DNA of 64,000 nt from Lachnospiraceae bacterium (GCA_022791755.1 JAAVZR010000017.1:32681-96680); one strand, 5' to 3'. Shown: positions 1 to 9,021, counted from the stretch's first letter. Numbers and translations: made by a program. The notes: generated by a model not told the origin, from the sequence alone.

Positions 1-491
1 CCGCCGGGTTCGCACTGCCGTATTGGCTCCGATAAGCGATCATGTTGATGGGAATGAGCTGCAAGGAAGACATATTCAGGATCAGGAAGGTACACATGGC
101 GTTGGTGGCGGTGCCTTTTTTGTCATTGAGGGTATTGAGGCTTTCCATGGCCTTTAGCCCGGCCGGCGTAGCCGCCCACCCGAGTCCCAGCATATTGGCA
201 ATAAAATTCACGGATATGGCCTGTTCGGCAGGGTGGCCCTTGGGAACTGTGGGAAAAAGGAAACGAATCACAGGGCGCAGAGCGCGGCTCAGCTGGTCCA
301 GAAGACCGGCATTTTCTCCGATCTTCAGGATACCGGTCCAAAAGGAGAGGATACCCAGCATGGTGATACACAGGTTTACCGCGTCCCTGGCCCCGCTCAG
401 TACGTTTTCGGTGATGGCGCCCAGCGTGCCATGGAGAGCGCCCCAGATCACGCCGGTGACGATCATGGCGCCCCAGAGGAAATTTAACATA
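1..491 (-). CDS. spmA: Spore maturation protein A, C-terminus cut by window edge
   Basis: About 163 residues are visible of a hydrophobic nucleoside-recognition (Gate) family protein. The N-terminus MLNFLWGAMIVTG, the segment NMLGLGWAATPAGLKAMESL and the later NAMCTFLILNMSSLQLIPI match the SpmA pattern (NMLGLGNAATPFGLKAM in homologues). In Bacillus SpmA works with SpmB in dehydration of the spore core; it sits in the membrane. The ATG at 491 is preceded by AGAAGGG; a GTG two codons upstream is the alternative. The gene runs off the left edge, and spmB would be expected beyond it. It lies 56 bp downstream of the phosphoesterase gene on the same strand. It implies a spore-forming host. Confidence 0.85.
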
Positions 492-547
492 AACACATGC
501 CCTTCTGTGAAAGGATTCGTTGTATTTTATGACAGAGGCCGGGGATT

Positions 548-1144
548 CTATTCCTCTGTTTCAAACACATACCGTTCATAGGCATTGATCACGGTGGTGT
601 TTTTGTAGTGGTCCAGCCGTTTCTGGCTGGGGTTATAATTCATGTGCACGTGGCCGTGGACAAAGAAGGAGGGCTGATATTGGTCCATCAGCCGGGTAAA
701 AGCGGTAAAACCCTGATGGGCCAGGTCCGGGGCGTCATTGAGCCCGGCGGCCGGGGCGTGGGTCATCAGGATATCGAAGCCTCCGTTTTTGATCAGAGCA
801 AGCCGGAGCCGGCGTACCCGGCGGTCCATGGCCTCCTGGGTGTATTGGTGCGCTCCGGCGTTATAGAGCATGGAACCTCCCAGTCCCAGGATGCGCAGTC
901 CCCGATAGCAGTAGATCTGGTCCTCGATACAGGTGCAGCCCTCAGGTCCTTTCTTTGCATAGCGGCCGTCGTGGTTGCCGTGGACATAGAGCACAGGGGC
1001 ATGGGCCAGAGTGACCAGAAAGGACAGGTACTCGGCCCGCAGATCCCCGCAGGAGAGGATCAGGTCGATCCCCTTTAACTTACTCTCGTCATAAAAATCC
1101 CAGAGATAGCGGGATTCCAGGTCGGATATCGCCAGTATCTTCAT
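548..1144 (-). CDS. Metallophosphoesterase (calcineurin-like)
   Basis: A 198-residue single-domain phosphoesterase. The metal-ligand motifs appear in order: ISDLES near residue 6, SCGDLR near 31, VHGNHDGRY near 55, MTHAP near 130 and VHGHVHMNYN near 165. Soluble, no signal peptide. Family members hydrolyse phosphomono- or diesters with two metal ions; the substrate cannot be told. The start ATG at 1144 overlaps the stop of the upstream gene in an ATGA arrangement, so the two are translationally coupled; a longer reading frame upstream is only run-through. Its strict coupling to the BMP-like gene suggests a shared task, possibly nucleotide or nucleoside metabolism (inference). Confidence 0.85.
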   Translation of the reverse strand: MKILAISDLESRYLWDFYDESKLKGIDLILSCGDLRAEYLSFLVTLAHAPVLYVHGNHDGRYAKKGPEGCTCIEDQIYCYRGLRILGLGGSMLYNAGAHQYTQEAMDRRVRRLRLALIKNGGFDILMTHAPAAGLNDAPDLAHQGFTAFTRLMDQYQPSFFVHGHVHMNYNPSQKRLDHYKNTTVINAYERYVFETEE

Positions 1145-3081
1145 AGCTGTCCCACGGCTTTCCACTGCTGTTCATGGGAACCGACGCCCTGGAGCCGTAC
1201 CAGAGGGCGGGCCGAGGGGACGATCTCATTCAGCCCTGGGATATGTCCGCGGACATTCTCGCCCAGCCAGTCCATGGTGATGATGTCCACGGGCGACAGA
1301 CAGGCGGAGGTATTCTTCTGGATGATCCGATCCTGAGAGGCAAGGCGGCCGGAGAAGGGGCTGAAGCTTCCGGAACAGATGGCCTGGCGCAGGACAGCGA
1401 TCAGCTTCTCCGTATCGGCAGGCAGGCGGCGGGAGCATACCACATCAATGACTCCGGCTGACATCCCCCACCAGTAATTGAGCGCTTTGAACGTACCGGA
1501 GGGATCGTCGCTTTTCCACGTACTGTTCAGTGTGCTGCGAATCAGCCTCTCATAGAACAGCCCCCAGTGCCATACCGGCATGGCGATGTCGGAGAAAGTG
1601 TCTCCCTGTATGCCGTAGAGGCCGAAAGGACCGGGGGCCTTACCGGGCTGACTCTCGCTGGCGCCGGAAAGAAAGACGGCGTCATTGGCCGCATAGAAGG
1701 GCTGGCGGTCCCAGCCCTCCACGGTGGACCAGCGCAGATCAATGACCGATCGGGGGTTCACCATTCTGGCTCCCAGAGCGAAGGCATTGATATTGGCGAT
1801 CATGCCATAGGTGGGATAATCAGCCACGTAGCCGATACGGCCGCTGGCGCACACAGAGCCGGCGATGGCTCCTATGAGGAACTTGGCCTCATACATGCGC
1901 CCGTAGTAGGTGCGGATGTAGCGGTGAGAGCAGTTCAGAGAACAGTTCAGGATCTTCACCTGGGGATGGTTGATGGCGGCTAAGAGGCTAGGCTCGATGA
2001 AGTCCGCGGCCGTGGTGAAGATGATGGTATTGCCTGCTGCGATGGCTTTCTCCAGAGCGGCTCCCGCCGTGTCTGCCGTGAGGCCGTCATACACGGAGGT
2101 GGCGATCTGGTCACCGAAGGTCTGTTGCAGGTGGAGCCGTCCTAATTCGTGGCTGTAGGTCCAGTGGGAGGTCTGAGGCGTCTTGCCGTAGAGGAAAGCG
2201 GTCTTGATGCGGGGGGCCCCGCCAGGCAGCAGACGGTCTAAGAGAGTGCGGCGCGGCGGATCGGAGGGCTGCATGAGCAGGGTGACGGAATGGCTCTGAC
2301 AGCGCAGAAGGATATCATCCCACAGGCGGGACAGATCGCTGCGCAGTTCGGCGGGCAGCTTATCCCGGACTGTGGTATAATCTGTATGGATCTTTAAATA
2401 GACCAGTATGGCATCTCCGGCGGTGATGGGGAGCTTTTTGCCGCCCAGACCGTGATATGCCTCGCAAAAGCGCTGATAAAAGGCCCGGAAGTTCAGCCGG
2501 TCTTCCTGATCCCAGACCTGATCCTGCGCCATGTGCATCCGTTCTAAGAGAAGCTTATAGTCTCCCAGCCGGCCAAAAGACAGATAGTTGATCCCTGTCA
2601 GCTTGTAAAAATCCAGAAATTCGTAATACAGCCTGTTTTCAAAGGAATCGCTTTTGGGAGGAAGAATTCTGGTGACGACGCCCATGATGATGGGATCGTT
2701 AAAAAATTTCAGTACACTGACTCTCTTATTTCCCTCGGTGACATAGAAGTGGTTCATATATTCATAAACCTTCACCGGCTCCCGGATCCCCTCTGCCTCG
2801 TGGGCCCGGCACAGACTGATCCATTTGGCGGAAAATTCCGTGTCCAGAGGCAGCAGAGGCATGAAATTGGGAGCAAAGGCGGTTTTACGTCCGGAGGTGC
2901 TTGTACCGATCATGAGTTCGGAAGGGATCTGGACAATGCCCAGATTCTCCGTGGCATACAGACTCATATCGGGGAGGATTTCTTCCAGCGTGGGAGGATA
3001 GGGATACTGTCCCCTGGCCACATGGGCCTGATAGCATTTCTCGCCGGATTTCAGGGCTTTGCGGTAATGTTCGACGGACAT
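1141..3081 (-). CDS. Cytoplasmic BMP/Med-family protein with ParB-like N-terminal region
   Basis: 646 residues. Roughly residues 85-130 contain a ParB/Srx-like stretch (EGNKRVSVLKFF). The part from about residue 305 on resembles the periplasmic-binding fold of BMP/PnrA purine-nucleoside receptors: KTAFLYGKTPQTSHWTYSHE, YEAKFLIGAIAGSV and RIGYVADYPTYGMIANINAF. Unlike BMP receptors it has no signal peptide or lipobox, so it is probably an intracellular ligand sensor rather than a transport lipoprotein. The start at 3081 is chosen because AGGAG lies 7 nt before it; the 27 in-frame codons upstream lack a ribosome site. It is transcribed from the hairpin-containing promoter at 3133-3161 and coupled to the phosphoesterase. 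Function unproven. Confidence 0.75.
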   Translation of the reverse strand: MSVEHYRKALKSGEKCYQAHVARGQYPYPPTLEEILPDMSLYATENLGIVQIPSELMIGTSTSGRKTAFAPNFMPLLPLDTEFSAKWISLCRAHEAEGIREPVKVYEYMNHFYVTEGNKRVSVLKFFNDPIIMGVVTRILPPKSDSFENRLYYEFLDFYKLTGINYLSFGRLGDYKLLLERMHMAQDQVWDQEDRLNFRAFYQRFCEAYHGLGGKKLPITAGDAILVYLKIHTDYTTVRDKLPAELRSDLSRLWDDILLRCQSHSVTLLMQPSDPPRRTLLDRLLPGGAPRIKTAFLYGKTPQTSHWTYSHELGRLHLQQTFGDQIATSVYDGLTADTAGAALEKAIAAGNTIIFTTAADFIEPSLLAAINHPQVKILNCSLNCSHRYIRTYYGRMYEAKFLIGAIAGSVCASGRIGYVADYPTYGMIANINAFALGARMVNPRSVIDLRWSTVEGWDRQPFYAANDAVFLSGASESQPGKAPGPFGLYGIQGDTFSDIAMPVWHWGLFYERLIRSTLNSTWKSDDPSGTFKALNYWWGMSAGVIDVVCSRRLPADTEKLIAVLRQAICSGSFSPFSGRLASQDRIIQKNTSACLSPVDIITMDWLGENVRGHIPGLNEIVPSARPLVRLQGVGSHEQQWKAVGQL

Positions 3082-3132
3082 GAAAAAACTCCTTTCTTCA
3101 GAGGCCTCTGTCATGCGGCCCCAACTGAGATT

Positions 3133-3161
3133 ATTGTACCTTATCGAACGAAGTTCGTCCA
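3133..3161 (-). promoter_or_regulatory. Promoter embedded in hairpin repeat, for the BMP-like gene
   Basis: Read on the minus strand: -35 TGGACG (3156-3161), 17-bp spacer, -10 TACAAT (3133-3138). The leader to the ATG is about 50 nt. The spacer contains the palindrome CGAAC-GAA-GTTCG. The same arrangement recurs at 41402-41430 and 46458-46486. Confidence 0.6.
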
Positions 3162-3243
3162 CCCCGAAGGGGTATGAATTAGGGGGTCCTCGAAGGAGGA
3201 TACCTTATCGAACGAAGTTCGTCCACCCCGAAGGGGTATGAAT
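3133..3243. repeat. Hairpin repeat family, locus A (two tandem units)
   Basis: Two identical units of about 43 bp begin at 3137 and 3201. Each holds CGAAC-GAA-GTTCG followed by ACCCC-GAA-GGGGT, both perfect stems with GAA loops. The linker forms a third hairpin, TCCTC-GAAG-GAGGA. Related units at 41402-41451 and 46458-46568 differ in stem sequence but keep pairing. Only the unit next to the gene carries the -10 TACAAT. Confidence 0.8.
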
Positions 3244-3252
3244 GAATTACCC

Positions 3253-3281
3253 TTGTAAACCAGGGGCTTTTCTCATATAAT
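3253..3281 (+). promoter_or_regulatory. Sigma-A promoter for the MarR gene
   Basis: TTGTAA at 3253-3258, 17-bp spacer, TATAAT at 3276-3281, followed 22 nt later by the start codon and an AGGAGG site between. Confidence 0.65.
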
Positions 3282-3302
3282 GATATCAGGAGGACGAAAA
3301 GC

Positions 3303-3782
3303 ATGACAAAGGGACATCGTCAGACGATAAACGACTTTTTTGTAAATGTATTCAATAAGATACTGCTGTATGAGGAACAGGCCATGGGAAAAGCGGGCTG
3401 CCGGGATTTGTCCATGCGAGAGATTCATGTACTGGAGGCAGTGGAGGGCCTGGAGAGGGAGAAGAAGAACAGTATGAGCCGTATCGCGGGCCGCCTGTCC
3501 ATCAGTGTGGGTTCCCTGACGACCTCGATGAATGTACTGGTGCGAAAGGGCTACGTGGAGAGGGAGAGCAGCATGAAGGACCGCCGGATCGTGTATGCGT
3601 GCCTGACGCCGAAGGGACGGCTGGCGGCAAAGAAGCACAGCAGATTCCACAGGCAGATGGTAGAAAGCCTGGAGCAGAGCTTAAACGAAGAAGAGTGGGA
3701 CGCGCTGACGAGAGCGCTCAGGACGCTGGAAACCTTTTTTTGCACCTCAGGGGAAAAGGGTGCGGAAAAAAAGAATCTATGA
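3303..3782 (+). CDS. MarR family transcriptional regulator
   Basis: 159 residues with the MarR winged helix: the recognition part SISVGSLTTSMNVLVRKGYV (about residues 64-83) and the wing ERESSMKDRRIVYACLTPKG (about 85-104). AGGAGG lies about 11 nt before the ATG. It is monocistronic and its last codons overlap by 6 bp the end of the convergent glycosyltransferase gene. Such proteins are dimeric repressors that respond to small molecules or oxidants; a FabT-like subtype is possible but no fab genes are present. A candidate target is the palindrome at 5101-5124 (inference). Confidence 0.85.
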   Translation: MTKGHRQTINDFFVNVFNKILLYEEQAMGKAGCRDLSMREIHVLEAVEGLEREKKNSMSRIAGRLSISVGSLTTSMNVLVRKGYVERESSMKDRRIVYACLTPKGRLAAKKHSRFHRQMVESLEQSLNEEEWDALTRALRTLETFFCTSGEKGAEKKNL

Positions 3783-5054
3783 AACCGGCATCTTGGGAGC
3801 GGATTTTTGGCCGGTGTAGCGGGTATTCACCTGATATCCGGTGTGGGTGATCGGGGTCCAGGCTACGTTTTTGCGCAGAGCGGCCAGGGAAATGGGAACA
3901 TAAGTAAACATAAAAAGCGGAAAAGTAAAGCAGGACACGATTTTTTTAAATATAGTGGTCCGGATGTTCTTCCATTCCGTAATAAGTGTGACGGCACCCA
4001 GAATAAAGAGAACCTGATAATAATTCCATATATTAGTAAAGAGGTAATCCGTCCCCATGGCAATCAGAGCGGCAGATTCGGTGAAGATACCCCACAGCAC
4101 GGCAAAGCCATTGATGGTCAGCGTAGAGATCGAGATGAAAGCGGCCGGGGCGATGGACATCAGCATGTCAAAGGCGGCAAAGCGATGGCTGACGGCCAGA
4201 GAGCGCGTCAGGCGTGAGCCGTATCCAGCCAGGACCTGATAGAAGCCTTTGCACCAGCGCAGCCTCTGATTCCAGGACTGGCGAAAGGTGACAGGCTGCT
4301 CGTCGTACAGGACGGCAGTGCCGCAGTAGCCGATGGTGATTCCCCGGATCGCAGAGTCCACGGAGAATTCCACATCTTCAGTCAACAGATGGTGGATCCA
4401 GCCATTATTGTGTTCGATGATGTCTGAGGCCACCATGAAACCGGTGCCGGAGATGGCGCAGCTGGTGCCTAACTGCATCCTGGCCTGGTTCAGGTAACGG
4501 GATTCTCTCAGAAACCACAGGGCGTAGCCAGCGGAGATCCAGTTGGAGCCATAGTTACAGCTGTTTCGGTAGCTGGTGGAGGCCTGATATCCGGCGGCAT
4601 ATACTTTATTCATCTCTTCTATGTAGTGAGGGTCCAGAATATTATCCGCGTCAAATACCAGATAAGCGTCAGGTTTGCGCACGGGCAGGTTTTTCAGCAG
4701 ATAATCCAGAGCATATCCCTTGCCTACCAGAGCGGTGTTATGGCGTTCAATGACGCAGGCGCCGGCCTGCCTCGCCACATGGGCAGTATCGTCGGTACAG
4801 TTATCCGCCACGACGCAGATGTCAATGAGAGAAGAGGGATAGGTCTGGGCCTTGATGGATGCGATCAGATTACCAATGACAGCCTGCTCGTTGCGGGCGG
4901 CAATCAGCACACAGAAACGATGCTGATCTGCCGTGCCGGGCAGGTTTTCGGGCTTTTTGAACAGTCCCACAAAGAGATAAAAAAACTGGTAGGAATACAG
5001 TATCAGAAACAAAGGAAACAAAATATCGTTGAACCATCTTAAAAAATTCTGCAT
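3777..5054 (-). CDS. Membrane glycosyltransferase family 2
   Basis: 425 residues. One N-terminal membrane segment (residues 9-32), a GT-A domain with VLIAARNEQAVIGNLIASI, the DXD-like FDADN, the acceptor region TEDVEFSVD and the QxxRW motif seen as QRLRWCKG, then three or four C-terminal membrane helices. This architecture is that of processive or polymer-forming GT2 enzymes (cellulose/hyaluronan synthase-like or N-acetylglucosaminyltransferase-like); donor and product are unknown. A GGGGG stretch precedes the ATG by a short spacing. The promoter at 5127-5154 is followed by a perfect palindrome, so expression is probably repressed under some condition. It converges on and slightly overlaps the MarR gene. 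Confidence 0.85.
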   Translation of the reverse strand: MQNFLRWFNDILFPLFLILYSYQFFYLFVGLFKKPENLPGTADQHRFCVLIAARNEQAVIGNLIASIKAQTYPSSLIDICVVADNCTDDTAHVARQAGACVIERHNTALVGKGYALDYLLKNLPVRKPDAYLVFDADNILDPHYIEEMNKVYAAGYQASTSYRNSCNYGSNWISAGYALWFLRESRYLNQARMQLGTSCAISGTGFMVASDIIEHNNGWIHHLLTEDVEFSVDSAIRGITIGYCGTAVLYDEQPVTFRQSWNQRLRWCKGFYQVLAGYGSRLTRSLAVSHRFAAFDMLMSIAPAAFISISTLTINGFAVLWGIFTESAALIAMGTDYLFTNIWNYYQVLFILGAVTLITEWKNIRTTIFKKIVSCFTFPLFMFTYVPISLAALRKNVAWTPITHTGYQVNTRYTGQKSAPKMPVS

Positions 5055-5100
5055 AAATACCCCCTGCTATCTCCTCTATATCGTTGGCCCTGGCGGCTTG

Positions 5101-5154
5101 TTGTTCAGAGTATACTCTGAACAATGATTATAGATATAAAAGAGAAAAAAGCAA
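5101..5154 (-). promoter_or_regulatory. Promoter with 24-bp perfect palindromic operator, upstream of the glycosyltransferase
   Basis: On the minus strand: -35 TTGCTT (5149-5154), 16-bp spacer, -10 TATAAT (5127-5132). Immediately downstream, 5101-5124 is a perfect palindrome whose half is TTGTTCAGAGTA. Its position over the transcription start is typical of a dimeric repressor operator (TetR, MarR or PadR type). Confidence 0.6.
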
Positions 5155-5198
5155 GGGGCATAAGTTTAAAGATCCCTGTAAAGTTTTATGAAGAAACC

Positions 5199-6677
5199 TT
5201 AAGATTCCCTTAAACCCAGTCGCTGATATTCCTCCCCAGGCGCCCCCGCATCCCGGAGCGCTTTTTGTAAAAGGCCCTCCCAGAAGGCACGGTTTTCCTC
5301 AGTGAGGAGATTGCGCTCTTCCTGCGGATCACTGGCAGGGCAGTAGAGCCGATCCCCGAATTCCCAGGAAGAATAAAAGCTTTTTGAGGGAATTTTCATA
5401 CAGGGCATACCGTTTGTAAAGCGGCTTGCAGGCGCCATCACAGCCTGCGACAGCTGTTCCTTACGGAAAAATCCCCGGATATTGGTGGGCATCATGGTAT
5501 ACTCGTAAAGCGGTTTATTTTCTTTGGACGCACTGGCCTTCATAAATACGTGATTTCCGTCGGTATAGCAGGTGTAGCCGCCATGAACGCCGAAGAGGGC
5601 ATGGTCACGCACCGGCCGGCCGCAGGAGAGCAGGGGCAGAAGGGAGCGCCCGTCTGTCTCGCCCAGGGAAGAGGGCTCACAGCCAAAGAGGTCGAGGATC
5701 GTGGGAGCCACATCCACAGTGGAGCAGAGCCCGTCCTGGGAGCCGCCTGTTGTGATCCCGGGAATGTGCAGGAAAAACGGCAGATGCACCAGCTCGTCGT
5801 ACAGGGGAGGAAAATTCTTCCCCAGGCATTCGTGCTCGCCCAGAAGAAAGCCGTGATCGGTATTGACGATCAGAGCCGTATCCTTCCACATGTCATGCCC
5901 ATCCATAAAATCCAGAATGCGGCCCAGGTGGCTGTCGCACAGCGTCAAGAGGGCGGCGTACTCCCGTCTGGCGTTTTTCAGATCCTCATGATAATCTCCC
6001 TGAGGCAGAAGGCCATAGCGGGGCCAGTTGAGGGTCTCCTGCCCGGGCAGGTCGTAGAGACTGCGGTATTTCTCCGGCACATAGAAGGGCTCATGGGGAT
6101 CGAAGCATTCGATTTGCAGAAACCATCTGTCCTTTTCACTGTGCTCCCGAAGAAAATCAAGGCCGGCCCGGAAGGTGCGGCTGCCGGACATCTGAGACTC
6201 TGTCTTTTGCCGTGTCCGGTTGCGGTAATGCTGAGCCACGGAGAGCCCGGATTTGTTCAGGGAGTGACGGACATCGGGGACGGCAGGCATGATGTCATGG
6301 GGCACGTAGCGGTCTCCCTCCTGTCCGCGAAAGCCCTCCCAGCTATCATAACGGTTATGATAAGTGGCGCCTCCGTCCTCCCAGTAGTGGGAGTGGTCTG
6401 TGACCAGGTGGGTGTAGACGCCTTTTGCCCGCAGGGATTCCACCACAGAGCAGTCAAAAGGCTCCAAAGGCCCCCAGCCGCGGTGCAGAAAATTGTATTT
6501 GCCGGTGTGCAGCTCGCGCCGGGCGGGCATACAGGGGAGGCTGCCGGCATAGAAGCGGTCAAAGCGGGTGCACCGCTCTGCCAGCCGCCTGAAATTCGGC
6601 GCCTGTACCCATTGATTTCCATAATTGGGCAGATACTTTCTTGTGAGCGTGTCAAACATAATCATGATTAGTCTCAT
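5199..6677 (-). CDS. Sulfatase, formylglycine (Cys) type, cytoplasmic
   Basis: 492 residues of the alkaline-phosphatase-like sulfatase family. N-terminal metal site IMIMFDTL, then the activation signature SLPCMPARRELHTG near residue 50, in which the Cys of C-x-P-x-R is converted to formylglycine, and the second metal site NTDHGFLLGEHECLGK near residue 280. It has no signal peptide, so it should act inside the cell on an imported sulfate ester. The start at 6677 lies 5 nt after GGAGG. It is the last gene of a run PTS EIIC, sulfatase, esterase, sulfatase; the maturating radical-SAM enzyme is encoded divergently at 11409. The sugar substrate is not evident. Confidence 0.9.
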   Translation of the reverse strand: MRLIMIMFDTLTRKYLPNYGNQWVQAPNFRRLAERCTRFDRFYAGSLPCMPARRELHTGKYNFLHRGWGPLEPFDCSVVESLRAKGVYTHLVTDHSHYWEDGGATYHNRYDSWEGFRGQEGDRYVPHDIMPAVPDVRHSLNKSGLSVAQHYRNRTRQKTESQMSGSRTFRAGLDFLREHSEKDRWFLQIECFDPHEPFYVPEKYRSLYDLPGQETLNWPRYGLLPQGDYHEDLKNARREYAALLTLCDSHLGRILDFMDGHDMWKDTALIVNTDHGFLLGEHECLGKNFPPLYDELVHLPFFLHIPGITTGGSQDGLCSTVDVAPTILDLFGCEPSSLGETDGRSLLPLLSCGRPVRDHALFGVHGGYTCYTDGNHVFMKASASKENKPLYEYTMMPTNIRGFFRKEQLSQAVMAPASRFTNGMPCMKIPSKSFYSSWEFGDRLYCPASDPQEERNLLTEENRAFWEGLLQKALRDAGAPGEEYQRLGLRES

Positions 6678-6707
6678 GGCAGCCTCCAAAATCGTTTTCG
6701 TTCGATA

Positions 6708-7559
6708 TTATTTACTGTCAGCCTCTTTTTTGGCCTCTTCATTTTGCCGTATAAATGTATACAGACGTTCCAACGTGTCTTCATAACAAAATTTTCTTTT
6801 TTCTGTCTTTTCATCCGCTATGCCGGCCAGTTCCCCGCTATAATAATAGTTAAAAAAGCCGTGTTCTTCTCCGCTGTATACGATGGTCCGGCAATCCAGG
6901 CCGAGCTGATCGGCCCGATACTGAAAATAAATCACATCCTTAAATGCGAGAAAGTCGCGATCGCCGACATACAGCAATGTCGGAGGAATCTTATGGGTTT
7001 CCAGTCTTTGGCAGGCAGAGATTTTGGTCAGCTCCTCTTCGGACAGGATTATGGAAGAGTGCCCTGGAGAGGGAACCCGATCTGCCCGCTTTTTTTCTTC
7101 CTCATTTCTGTATACGGTATGGATTCTGTGAGAAAACATATCCAGCTTCGGATTAAACAGCACCTGGCAGAAAGGGATCCCTGTCTCCATCGCTGCGATA
7201 CAGGCCAGCGCGCCCCCTGCCGAACCGCCGCTTACGGCGATACGCTTCGGGTCGATTCCGAACTCATCGCTTCGGGCTTTGATCTGCCTCAGCGCTGCCG
7301 CTCCGTCCGCAAAGCAGTCGCGGATGTCTTCTGTCTCTTGCCCCGTCAGCCGGTAATCCGGGCAGAAGCATACATATCCTTTTTGTGCCAGAAATTGGCT
7401 TTGCTGTCCGAAATGCTTCAGGTTTCTTTTTACAAAACCGCCTCCATAGAAGAAGACCACCGCGGTCCGCCTGTCATGGGACTGCCATGCCTCCGGTTTG
7501 TAGACGATCAGATCCATGGCTGTTTTTGCGCCGTTTTGGTAAGATAATGATTCCTTCAT
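6708..7559 (-). CDS. Alpha/beta hydrolase (acetyl-esterase-like)
   Basis: 283 residues. The motifs are those of the hormone-sensitive-lipase/esterase group: oxyanion region VVFFYGGGFVKR near residue 38, nucleophile elbow SGGSAGGAL with the central Ser near residue 113, a likely catalytic Asp in VGDRDFLAFKD and His in GEEHGFFNYY. No signal peptide, so cytoplasmic. AGGGAGG precedes the ATG at 7559. It lies between two sulfatase genes, which suggests removal of acyl (for example O-acetyl) groups from the same imported sulfated sugar (inference). Confidence 0.85.
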   Translation of the reverse strand: MKESLSYQNGAKTAMDLIVYKPEAWQSHDRRTAVVFFYGGGFVKRNLKHFGQQSQFLAQKGYVCFCPDYRLTGQETEDIRDCFADGAAALRQIKARSDEFGIDPKRIAVSGGSAGGALACIAAMETGIPFCQVLFNPKLDMFSHRIHTVYRNEEEKKRADRVPSPGHSSIILSEEELTKISACQRLETHKIPPTLLYVGDRDFLAFKDVIYFQYRADQLGLDCRTIVYSGEEHGFFNYYYSGELAGIADEKTEKRKFCYEDTLERLYTFIRQNEEAKKEADSK

Positions 7560-7621
7560 ATAGCTGTTCCTCCCTTTACAGAATGCCATATAACCGATAG
7601 TACTATGGATTGCGTATCTTT

Positions 7622-8986
7622 TCAGATGATTTTCTGTGCATGGCTGTATGCATACAGCTGCTGGCGGAGCGTTTCTATGATGTCTGCGTATTCAGGCCGG
7701 TCTGCCAGATTTTGTTCTTCACGGGGATCCTTCTCTCTGTCTGTAAAGTACAGATCCTCCTCTTCCTTTTTTGCCCATCGGTCGTTCAGGCGAGTGGTTA
7801 TTTCCAGGCGATATCGCCGGGTGCGGATGCAGGCTCTCTGGGGCCAGCCCGTATGTTCGTCCCACATTCCCTGTCTCTTGGCCGGGAATGTCCGGCTGTT
7901 TCTTTTTCCATAACCTACAATAGAACACACGCTTTCCTGCCTCTTCTTTAGGAGATTCACACCCTCAAAGCCCTTCGGAACAATGATACCATTTTCGGAC
8001 AGGAGCGTAGGTCCGAGATCCAGATTACTGCAAATGCTTTCCTCCACGCCTTTTTCTATCCCTTTCCCCGCAAAAATCAGAGGGATGCGGTGACTCTCCG
8101 GACGAAATGTCTGCTTGGCCAACGCCCCGTTTTCTCCGCGGCTGGCTCCGTGATCTGCCGTGAAGACGATCCATGTGTTTTCCAAAATGCCGTTCTCTTG
8201 AATCGCCTCCAGGATTTTTCCCACCTGCTCATCCAGCCAGAGTACCATGGCCTGATAATATTTTCTCATTCTGACCACGTCCGTTGGCGCCATATCCTGG
8301 ATATCGCAGATCTGTCGAAAGCGTTTTTCAAATTCGCTTGTCTGAAAGCAGGTCAATTTATCAGAAAAGGGGACTTCATCCAGCATACGCACATATTTCT
8401 CAGGAACCACGATGGGAGTATGAGGCTGCAAAAAACTAAAGCGGATGAAAAAAGGTGTTTTCTGCTCCTTCATCCATGCAATACCGTTGGTCGTCACCTG
8501 CTCCGGCCAAAAAGGACGGTCCTTTGGATAGTCCGCTGCCAGGACAGACTGGAAGGTTCCGGGAAGCTTCATGATGTGAGCGGCTTCTTCGCGGATAGAA
8601 ATCCCCAGGCTCATCTCTCCTCCCTGGTTATCCTCCACCTCAAAAACCGGTGTTTTCGTGGGCGGAATATGGGTCTTCCCAAAAGTGGCTGTCCGATATC
8701 CCGCCTCCTTTAATACCTGGGGAAAGGTCAGATCGTCTGTTATCAGCCCAAAATCCGCCATCCCCGCCTCATTGTGATATACGCCCGTTTTCGTGGGGGG
8801 AAGGCTTGTCAGCATAGAATAGCGGGAAGGAACACATACGGGGGACGTACAGTAACAATTTTCAAATCTTCTTCCGTTTTGAGCCAGCGAATCGATATGG
8901 GGGGTGGGTATTCCATATGGATTGCCATAGCATCCCAGTGCATCACAGCGCAGCTCGTCGCAGTAGATCATCACGATATTTTTCAT
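7622..8986 (-). CDS. Sulfatase, formylglycine (Cys) type, cytoplasmic
   Basis: 454 residues. N-terminal IVMIYCDELRCDALGCYGN supplies metal ligands; CTSPVCVPSRYSMLTS near residue 54 is the C-x-P-S-R maturation signature; FTADHGASRGENG near residue 280 is the second metal motif. No signal peptide. The start at 8986 is preceded by AGAGGTG; an in-frame extension upstream runs through the EIIC gene on another frame and is not real. It follows the PTS EIIC gene by 35 bp. Distant from the sulfatase at 5199, so the two probably remove sulfate from different positions or different sugars. Confidence 0.9.
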   Translation of the reverse strand: MKNIVMIYCDELRCDALGCYGNPYGIPTPHIDSLAQNGRRFENCYCTSPVCVPSRYSMLTSLPPTKTGVYHNEAGMADFGLITDDLTFPQVLKEAGYRTATFGKTHIPPTKTPVFEVEDNQGGEMSLGISIREEAAHIMKLPGTFQSVLAADYPKDRPFWPEQVTTNGIAWMKEQKTPFFIRFSFLQPHTPIVVPEKYVRMLDEVPFSDKLTCFQTSEFEKRFRQICDIQDMAPTDVVRMRKYYQAMVLWLDEQVGKILEAIQENGILENTWIVFTADHGASRGENGALAKQTFRPESHRIPLIFAGKGIEKGVEESICSNLDLGPTLLSENGIIVPKGFEGVNLLKKRQESVCSIVGYGKRNSRTFPAKRQGMWDEHTGWPQRACIRTRRYRLEITTRLNDRWAKKEEEDLYFTDREKDPREEQNLADRPEYADIIETLRQQLYAYSHAQKII

Positions 8987-9021
8987 AAGAGCACCTCTTA
9001 AAAATCTGCCAGACCGTATGG

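Noticed and set aside
3145..3157. CGAACGAAGTTCG as a Gram-positive LexA/SOS box
   Set aside because: The SOS box needs CGAAC-N4-GTTCG. Here only 3 bases separate the arms, and the sister units change the arms to CAGAC/GTCTG, which LexA would not bind.
3137..3243. CRISPR array at the tandem units
   Set aside because: Only two units occur, the linker itself is a hairpin, and no cas gene is near; the units also recur in other places as promoters.
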